From CBDDIP01 sp965279405 (GTDB taxonomy: Bacteria > Actinomycetota > Acidimicrobiia > Acidimicrobiales > Ilumatobacteraceae): a stretch of DNA of 64,000 bases. Position numbers and translations under genes: made by a program. Shown piece after piece: positions 59,301 to 64,000 of this stretch. The notes below the pieces were generated by a model. The model saw only the letters and a list, made by a program, of their open reading frames with translations, had not been told where the DNA came from and ran no database searches. Location of the stretch: NCBI GenBank assembly GCA_965279405.1, contig OZ257157.1, positions 3,906,001-3,970,000 on the forward strand, written 5' to 3'. Position 1 is the stretch's first letter. Every line of letters begins with the position of its first letter.

Positions 59301-59753
59301 ATGCTCACGGATGGTAGCACTGCGCCCGACTTCTCCTTACTGAACCAAGACGGGGAGAGCGTCAGTCTGGCCACGCTGCGTGGCAAGGACGTGCTCGTCT
59401 ACTTCTACCCACGTGCCGACACCCCGGGCTGCACGCAGCAGGCCTGCGGGCTGCGCGACGCTGCCGGCGACATCGGCGACACCGTGGTGCTCGGGATCAG
59501 CCCGGACAAGCCGTCGGCGCAGCTGAAGTTCGCCCAGAAGTACTCGCTCGGCTTCGACCTGCTCTCCGACACCGACCACGCCGTGGCCGAGGCGTTCGAC
59601 GTGTGGCAGGAGAAGAAGAACTACGGCAAGACGTACATGGGCATCGTCCGCTCGGCGTTCCTGATCGGCGAGGATGGCACGGTGCGCCACGCCTGGTACA
59701 AGATCAGTCCGAAGGACACGCCGACCAAGCTGGTCGCCGCGCTCGCCGAATGA
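59301..59753 (+). CDS. bcp: peroxiredoxin (thioredoxin-dependent thiol peroxidase, BCP family)
   Basis: This 150-residue atypical 2-Cys/1-Cys peroxiredoxin reduces hydroperoxides with thioredoxin. It has APDFSLLNQDGE, the peroxidatic Cys in YPRADTPGCTQQAC with a second Cys five residues later, and GIVRSAFLIGEDG. ATG 59301 is chosen since it starts the conserved region and has a -10-like element 6 bases upstream; the longer open frame upstream has no homology. It overlaps fabZ by 4 bases. Confidence 0.93.
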   Translation: MLTDGSTAPDFSLLNQDGESVSLATLRGKDVLVYFYPRADTPGCTQQACGLRDAAGDIGDTVVLGISPDKPSAQLKFAQKYSLGFDLLSDTDHAVAEAFDVWQEKKNYGKTYMGIVRSAFLIGEDGTVRHAWYKISPKDTPTKLVAALAE

Positions 59754-60172
59754 GCTCGTTCCCGCGGCCTGAGGACGTCATCGCCCATCGGGCGCCGTTC
59801 CTGTTCGTCGACGAGGTGATCGCGCTCGAACCCGGCGTTCGCGCCACGGGCACTTGGCACCTCACCGGTGAGGAGTGGTTCTTCGCCGGTCACTTCCCGG
59901 GGCGGCCGACGCTGCCCGGCGTGCTGATGTGCGAGGCCATTGCCCAGGTCGGGGCGATCGCCGTGCTCACCGACGAGCGCTACGCCGGCAAGCTGCCGCT
60001 GTTCGGCGGTCTCGACGGCGCCCGCTTCCGCCGCCAGGTGGTCCCCGGCGACACGCTCGAGCTCAGTGTCGAGTTGCTGCGGATGTCGGCGCGGGCCGGC
60101 AAGGGCACCGGCAAGGCCGTGCTGCGCGGCGAGACCGCCTGCGAGCTCGAGCTGCTGTTCGTCTTCGGCTGA
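59750..60172 (+). CDS. fabZ: 3-hydroxyacyl-ACP dehydratase (FabZ/FabA type)
   Basis: This 140-residue hot-dog-fold dehydratase removes water in fatty acid elongation. The catalytic His48 is in AGHFPGRPTLPG, followed by the helix with Glu in MCEAIAQVGA. LLFVFG ends the chain. ATG 59750 overlaps the bcp stop as ATGA. It faces the fab cluster from the opposite strand, with a hairpin between, so it is regulated separately from fabD-H-G-acpP-F. Confidence 0.93.
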   Translation: MSSFPRPEDVIAHRAPFLFVDEVIALEPGVRATGTWHLTGEEWFFAGHFPGRPTLPGVLMCEAIAQVGAIAVLTDERYAGKLPLFGGLDGARFRRQVVPGDTLELSVELLRMSARAGKGTGKAVLRGETACELELLFVFG

Positions 60173-60178
60173 CGCCAC

Positions 60179-60200
60179 CGCCCCCGCTCAGGCGGGGGCG
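60179..60200. terminator. tight G/C hairpin between fabZ and fabF
   Basis: CGCCCCCGC (60179-60187) pairs with GCGGGGGCG (60192-60200) around TCAG. The fabF stop codon is in the loop. It can terminate both converging transcripts, although neither strand has a U-tract. Confidence 0.65.
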
Positions 60201-61369
60201 ATGATGACGCTGCCGTTGTGGCCGCCGAAGCCGAAGTTGTTCGACATCGTCGGGCCCGGCTCCCAGTCGCGGGCGGTGCCGAGGACCAGGTCGATCTTGA
60301 CGTCGTCGCCGACGTTCGTCGTGCCGGCGGTCGGCGGGATCTGGCGGTGCTCGAACGAGAGCAGCACGGCGGCTGCCTCCAACGCGCCAGCGGCCCCGAG
60401 CGCGTGGCCCGTGACGCCCTTGGTCGACGTGATCGGCACACCAGCCGGTCCGAAGACCTCGGACACCGCAGCCGCTTCGGCCGCGTCGTTCAGCGGCGTC
60501 GACGTGCCGTGGGCGTTGACCTGACGGATGTCTGCGGCGGTGAGGCCGGCATCCTCCAGGGCGAGGCGCATGCACGCGATCGCGCCCACGCCACCCGGTG
60601 ACGGTGCGGTGATGTGGTGGGCGTCGGCGTTGCTGCCGGCACCGACGATCTCGCCGAGGATGTTCGCCCCGCGGGCAACCGCGGACTCCCACTCCTCGAG
60701 CATGAACGCAGCGGCGCCCTCACCGAGGACGAACCCGTCGCGATCGACGTCGAACGGCTTGCTGCTGCCACTGGTGGACAGCGCCGTCATGTTGCCGAAC
60801 GAGGCCAGCCCGATCGGGCACGCCGCGCTCTCCGAACCACCGGTGACGATGGCGTCGGCCATGTCCCAGGCGATCAGTCGCGCCGCGTAGCCGATGGCAT
60901 GGGTGGACGCCGCGCATGCGGTGGTGATGGTCTCGTTGGGGCCACGCAGCCCGTACTTCATCGAGATCGCCGCACCGGGTGCGTTGGGCATCATCATCGG
61001 CACGAGGAACGGCGAGACCCGCCGCTCGCCCTTGCTGAGCAGCACTTCGATCTGCTCCTCGGTGGAGCGCAGACCACCGACGCCGGTGGCGAAGATGGTC
61101 CCGATGCGGTGGTCGGGCAGGTTCGGGCGACCGCTGTGCTCGAACATCTCCGCCGCGGCAGCGACGGCGAACTGCTCCACCTTGTCGGCCCGCCGCGACT
61201 CCTTCGGGCTGTCGTACCAGGGGGCCGGATCCCAGTCGTCGATGACGACGCTGCGCTTGCCGGTGATCGACGGACCGTTGAGCCCCGCCCAGAAGGCTTG
61301 CTTGCCGATGCCGGACGGGGCGACGACGCCGTAGCCAGTGATGGCAACGCGCCGCCCGGTGCCGCGCAT
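60188..61369 (-). CDS. fabF: beta-ketoacyl-ACP synthase II
   Basis: FabF condenses acyl-ACP with malonyl-ACP. This 393-residue ketosynthase has the catalytic Cys152 in TTACAAST, His in VNAHGTSTPLND and His in GVTGHALGAAG. The N-terminal VAITGYGVVAPSG is standard. It is a little shorter than the usual 410. ATG 61369 shares one base with the acpP stop. It is the last gene of the fab operon. Confidence 0.95.
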   Translation of the reverse strand: MRGTGRRVAITGYGVVAPSGIGKQAFWAGLNGPSITGKRSVVIDDWDPAPWYDSPKESRRADKVEQFAVAAAAEMFEHSGRPNLPDHRIGTIFATGVGGLRSTEEQIEVLLSKGERRVSPFLVPMMMPNAPGAAISMKYGLRGPNETITTACAASTHAIGYAARLIAWDMADAIVTGGSESAACPIGLASFGNMTALSTSGSSKPFDVDRDGFVLGEGAAAFMLEEWESAVARGANILGEIVGAGSNADAHHITAPSPGGVGAIACMRLALEDAGLTAADIRQVNAHGTSTPLNDAAEAAAVSEVFGPAGVPITSTKGVTGHALGAAGALEAAAVLLSFEHRQIPPTAGTTNVGDDVKIDLVLGTARDWEPGPTMSNNFGFGGHNGSVIIAPA

Positions 61370-61605
61370 CAGAGCTTGCCGACGACCAGGTCGTAGGCCT
61401 GGCCGACCGTCTCGATGCCCTCGAGATCTTCCTCGGGCACCTCCACGCCGAACTCCTCTTCGAGGGCCATGACCAGCTCGACGAGGTCGAGGCTGTCGGC
61501 GTCGAGGTCGTCACCGAACTTGGCCTCGGGCACGACCTTGTCTTCCGACACGGACAGCACCTCGACGGCGCACTTCTTGAAGCGGGCGAACAGTTCTTGA
61601 TCCAC
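61369..61605 (-). CDS. acpP: acyl carrier protein
   Basis: This 78-residue acyl carrier protein carries the growing acyl chain on phosphopantetheine at Ser38 in DADSLDLVE. The acidic helix LEEEFGVEVPEEDLEGI is typical. GTG 61605 has an AAGGAGAG site 6-13 bases upstream, a clear case where the ribosome site decides the start. It lies between fabG and fabF. Confidence 0.97.
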   Translation of the reverse strand: MDQELFARFKKCAVEVLSVSEDKVVPEAKFGDDLDADSLDLVELVMALEEEFGVEVPEEDLEGIETVGQAYDLVVGKL

Positions 61606-61637
61606 GGGACTCTCTCCTTGGTGATGAACGAATGAGA

Positions 61638-62342
61638 CTAGTGACCCATCCCGAGTCCGCCATCGACAGGGATGACGGCGCCGGTGATGTAGGCGGCCTC
61701 GTCGGAGGCCAGGAAGGTGACCACCGCGGCGATCTCGTCGGGGCTGCACATGCGCCCGAGGGGGACGGCGGCGGTGAGCTCGGCCAGACGTTGCTCGCTG
61801 AGCGCGGCGGTCATGTCGGTCTCGACGGGGCCGGGGGCGACGACGTTGGCGGTGATGCTGCGTGAGCCGAGCTCGCGTGCCACAGAGCGGGCGAAGCCGA
61901 CGAGGCCGGCCTTCGATGCGGCGTAGTTCGCCTGACCGGCAGAGCCGAGCATGCCGACGACGCTGGAGACGTAGATCAATCGTCCGCGGCGGGCGCGCAG
62001 CATGCCTTGCGCGGCGCGCTTGGTGACGCGGTAGGCGCCGGTGAGGTTGGCGTCGATGACGGAGGTGAAGTCGTCTTCCTTCATCCGCAGCAGCAAGCCG
62101 TCGTTGGTGATGCCGGCATTGGACACGAGCACCTCGACCGGGCCGTACTCGGCTTCCACCGCGGCGAACGCGGCGTCGACCGATTCGACCGAGGTGACGT
62201 CGCACTTGACGGCGAACAGGTCGTCGGGAGGCGGGCTGCCGTTGTAGGTCACGGCCACCTGGTCGCCCTGCGCGGCGAAGCGACGAGCACACGCGAGACC
62301 GATCCCTCGTGAGCCGCCCGTGACCAGCACGGTTCGGGTCAT
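61638..62342 (-). CDS. fabG: 3-oxoacyl-ACP reductase
   Basis: FabG reduces 3-oxoacyl-ACP with NADPH. This 234-residue SDR has VTGGSRGIG (about residues 7-15), SNAGI, the Ser in YVSSVVG and YAASK with catalytic Tyr/Lys. The end DGGLGMGH is normal for FabG. ATG 62342 overlaps the fabH stop by 4 bases. It is 32 bases upstream of acpP on the same strand. Confidence 0.95.
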   Translation of the reverse strand: MTRTVLVTGGSRGIGLACARRFAAQGDQVAVTYNGSPPPDDLFAVKCDVTSVESVDAAFAAVEAEYGPVEVLVSNAGITNDGLLLRMKEDDFTSVIDANLTGAYRVTKRAAQGMLRARRGRLIYVSSVVGMLGSAGQANYAASKAGLVGFARSVARELGSRSITANVVAPGPVETDMTAALSEQRLAELTAAVPLGRMCSPDEIAAVVTFLASDEAAYITGAVIPVDGGLGMGH

Positions 62343-63304
62343 GTGGCTTCCGTCTCGCCGCCGCCCCAACGGAGGATCGCGCTGGCCGCGGTCATGCCCG
62401 CGCCGAAGCCGACGAGCAGCACGAGGTCGCCGTCCTTCACACGTCCCTCGTCGAGCCCAGCCGCGAGGGCGAGGGGGATCGAGGCCGACGACGTGTTGCC
62501 GGTGTAGTGCAGCACCGTGGCTGCCTTCTCCATCGGGATCCCGAGGCGGCTGCACGCCGCTTCGATGATGCGGATGTTGGCCTGGTGGGGCACGACCATC
62601 GTCAGCTGATCGGCGGTGACGCCGGCGGCGGCCATCGACTTCTCGGCGGAGTCGACCATGATGCGCACGGCGCGACGGAAGACCTCCTTGCCCTCCATCT
62701 GGATGAAGCCACCGATCTCGGTGTAGAGGAACCGCTCGGCGGCGCCGTCGGCGTCGAGGTCCCAGCCGAGCAGCTGCCCCGGGCCCTCGACCGCTTCGAG
62801 CACGACCGCGCCCGAGCCGTCGGCGAAGAGGATGGCGGTGTTGCGATCGTCCCAGTCGGTGATGCGGGCGAGCGTGTCCGTGCCGATGACGAGGATCTTC
62901 TTGGCGCCCATGGTGATCAGGCCGTGGGCGGTGACGAGGCCGTAGACGAAGCCGCTGCAGGCCGCGTTGACGTCGAACGCGCCGCAGCGCAGCCCGAGGT
63001 TGTGGGCGACGGTGGCCGACGTCGCCGGCACCGTGCGGTCCGGTGTGGTGGTGGCGAGGATCAGCGCGTCGATCTGCGACGGGTCGACGCCGGACATGTC
63101 GAGCGCCTGTCGGCCGCTCTCGATCGACAGGCCGGCGGTGGTGCCGCCGACGTGGCGTTCGTGGATGCCGGTGCGCTCGACGATCCAGTCGTGCGACGTT
63201 TCGACCATCTGCTCGAGGTCGTGGTTGGTGAGCACCTTCGTCGGGAGCGCGGAGCCCCACCCGGTGATCACCGCCCCACGGACACCGACAGGGATCTTGG
63301 GCAT
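62339..63304 (-). CDS. fabH: beta-ketoacyl-ACP synthase III
   Basis: FabH starts fatty acid synthesis by joining acyl-CoA to malonyl-ACP. This 321-residue enzyme has catalytic Cys116 in AACSGF, His in VPHQANIRI and Asn in YTGNTSSASIP. ATG 63304 has no visible ribosome binding site and sits 1 base after the fabD stop. Whether it uses acetyl-CoA or branched starters cannot be read from sequence. Confidence 0.95.
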   Translation of the reverse strand: MPKIPVGVRGAVITGWGSALPTKVLTNHDLEQMVETSHDWIVERTGIHERHVGGTTAGLSIESGRQALDMSGVDPSQIDALILATTTPDRTVPATSATVAHNLGLRCGAFDVNAACSGFVYGLVTAHGLITMGAKKILVIGTDTLARITDWDDRNTAILFADGSGAVVLEAVEGPGQLLGWDLDADGAAERFLYTEIGGFIQMEGKEVFRRAVRIMVDSAEKSMAAAGVTADQLTMVVPHQANIRIIEAACSRLGIPMEKAATVLHYTGNTSSASIPLALAAGLDEGRVKDGDLVLLVGFGAGMTAASAILRWGGGETEAT

Positions 63305-63305
63305 G

Positions 63306-64000
63306 TCAGACCGTCCTCAGCCAGGCAATGGGTTGTCGGAGCGTGACTCGTTCGCCGGCGACGGCGATGTAGCTCTGCAGCTGGCCGGCGAAGGGGGAGC
63401 GGACCTCGGTCTCCCCGACGTGGCCGAGCACGGCGCCGACGGCGATGATCACCCCGTCGGCGAGCCCGGTGATCGGGGCGAAGACGCCTGCCGCCGGGCT
63501 GACGACCAGTCGTTCGCTGGCGAAGAGGTGCTCGCCCTCGAACGCGGCGCTGGTTCGCGACGTCTCCAGGCCGACCCACTCGATCAGCTTGTCGAGGTCT
63601 TCGGGGGTGGCGACGGCGATGGTGCGTGCTTCCGGAACGGTGCGCTTGGCCATGCCGGTGAGCACGCCGCCGGGCCCGAGCTCGGCGATCTCGGTGACCC
63701 CGAGCGAGCCGAGGGTGAGCAAGCAGTGCTTCCAGCGGACCGGGCTGCTGAGCTGCGCGGACAGCAGGCTCGACCAGTCGGCGCCGGTGTTGTGGGCCAG
63801 CGCGTCGACGTTGGAGATGACGGGCACCTCGGTGTCGCGCGGGTTCGCCTCGGCGATCGCCTTGCGCAACCGGTCGCGAGCCGGGGTCATGTACGGCGTG
63901 TGGAAGGCGCCGGAGACCTGCAGCGGCATGACCTTCTTCGCGCCGAGCTCCTTGGCGACGATGCTCGCCGCGGCGACGCCGTCGGGCGATCCGGCGATCA
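63306..64000 (-). CDS. fabD: malonyl-CoA:ACP transacylase C-terminus fused to a lipoyl/biotinyl-like domain (partial)
   Basis: This gene runs off the window end, so its N-terminus is missing. The visible part has the catalytic His in SGAFHTPYM and PVISNVDALAHN, then ELGPGGVLTGMAKR, the standard FabD end. About 85 residues continue after it, with SPAAGVFAPITGLADGV, VGAVLGH and RSPFAGQLQSYIAVAGERV, which match a biotinyl/lipoyl beta-barrel repeated twice. The usual E-A-M-K-M is replaced by GHVGETE, so it cannot be biotinylated. It is the first visible gene of the fab operon. Confidence 0.85.
   Translation of the reverse strand, partial: IAGSPDGVAAASIVAKELGAKKVMPLQVSGAFHTPYMTPARDRLRKAIAEANPRDTEVPVISNVDALAHNTGADWSSLLSAQLSSPVRWKHCLLTLGSLGVTEIAELGPGGVLTGMAKRTVPEARTIAVATPEDLDKLIEWVGLETSRTSAAFEGEHLFASERLVVSPAAGVFAPITGLADGVIIAVGAVLGHVGETEVRSPFAGQLQSYIAVAGERVTLRQPIAWLRTV

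Overview
The window is compact, GC-rich bacterial chromosome with GTG starts almost as common as ATG and many 1-4 bp stop/start overlaps. Menaquinone genes, F420/LLM-type and FadD-type enzymes, a GerMN lipoprotein beside a sensor kinase and an LPTTG surface protein point to an actinobacterium. The DUF11/SdrD surface protein, the secreted sugar dehydrogenase with a VLETR...DVSGY repeat tail and the short lipid operons suggest the class Acidimicrobiia (Ilumatobacter-like). That placement is an inference from gene content; no rRNA is present. I saw no insertion sequence, prophage, CRISPR array or tRNA.

Layout. 1-4.5 kb: end of an unknown gene, a possible 24-codon ORF, a GNAT-like protein, phoH-ybeY-CNNM transporter, and an SDR. 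4.5-8.3 kb: a hairpin-rich gap, then a minus-strand run of MFS, SDR and menE. 8.4-14.9 kb: a menaquinone block (menA, menH-like, menD, menF, menG/ubiE) with a DUF4190 protein and a FrnE/DsbA protein inserted. 14.9-29.3 kb: lipid and redox genes (amidase, two acyl-CoA ligases, LLM oxidoreductase, secreted glucose/sorbosone dehydrogenase, DUF72, SDR, MaoC, glycosyltransferase, acyl-CoA dehydrogenase-like), then a phosphotransferase and era. 29.4-34.7 kb: signalling (GerMN lipoprotein, histidine kinase, STAS protein, divergent OmpR regulator, ECF sigma factor with an Asp-box membrane protein). 34.7-40.7 kb: a four-gene operon of hydratase, carboxyltransferase, biotin carboxylase and AtuA-like protein, resembling acyclic-terpene/leucine acyl-CoA carboxylation. 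40.7-44.7 kb: DinG-like helicase, uppS, a degenerate uppS paralogue, recO. 44.7-49 kb: WYL regulator with divergent flavin-oxidase-fold gene, lipoprotein, glycyl-tRNA synthetase, TetR. 49-55 kb: 1231-residue LPTTG surface protein downstream of a kinase/regulator pair. 55-59 kb: ABM-trpC-trpF-trpB-trpA-HIT-like operon. 59.3-64 kb: bcp-fabZ facing the type II fatty acid cluster fabD(partial)-fabH-fabG-acpP-fabF.

Two window-wide patterns helped choose starts. First, a TAnnnT hexamer lies 6-10 bases before the start codon of at least eighteen genes, the geometry of leaderless or nearly leaderless transcripts. Second, several convergent gene ends carry compact G/C hairpins, some of which include the stop codons. 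The most notable oddities are a FabD fused to a lipoyl/biotinyl-like domain without the attachment lysine, a trpC that seems to start at CTG, a dead-looking UppS paralogue, and the AtuA-linked carboxylase operon.
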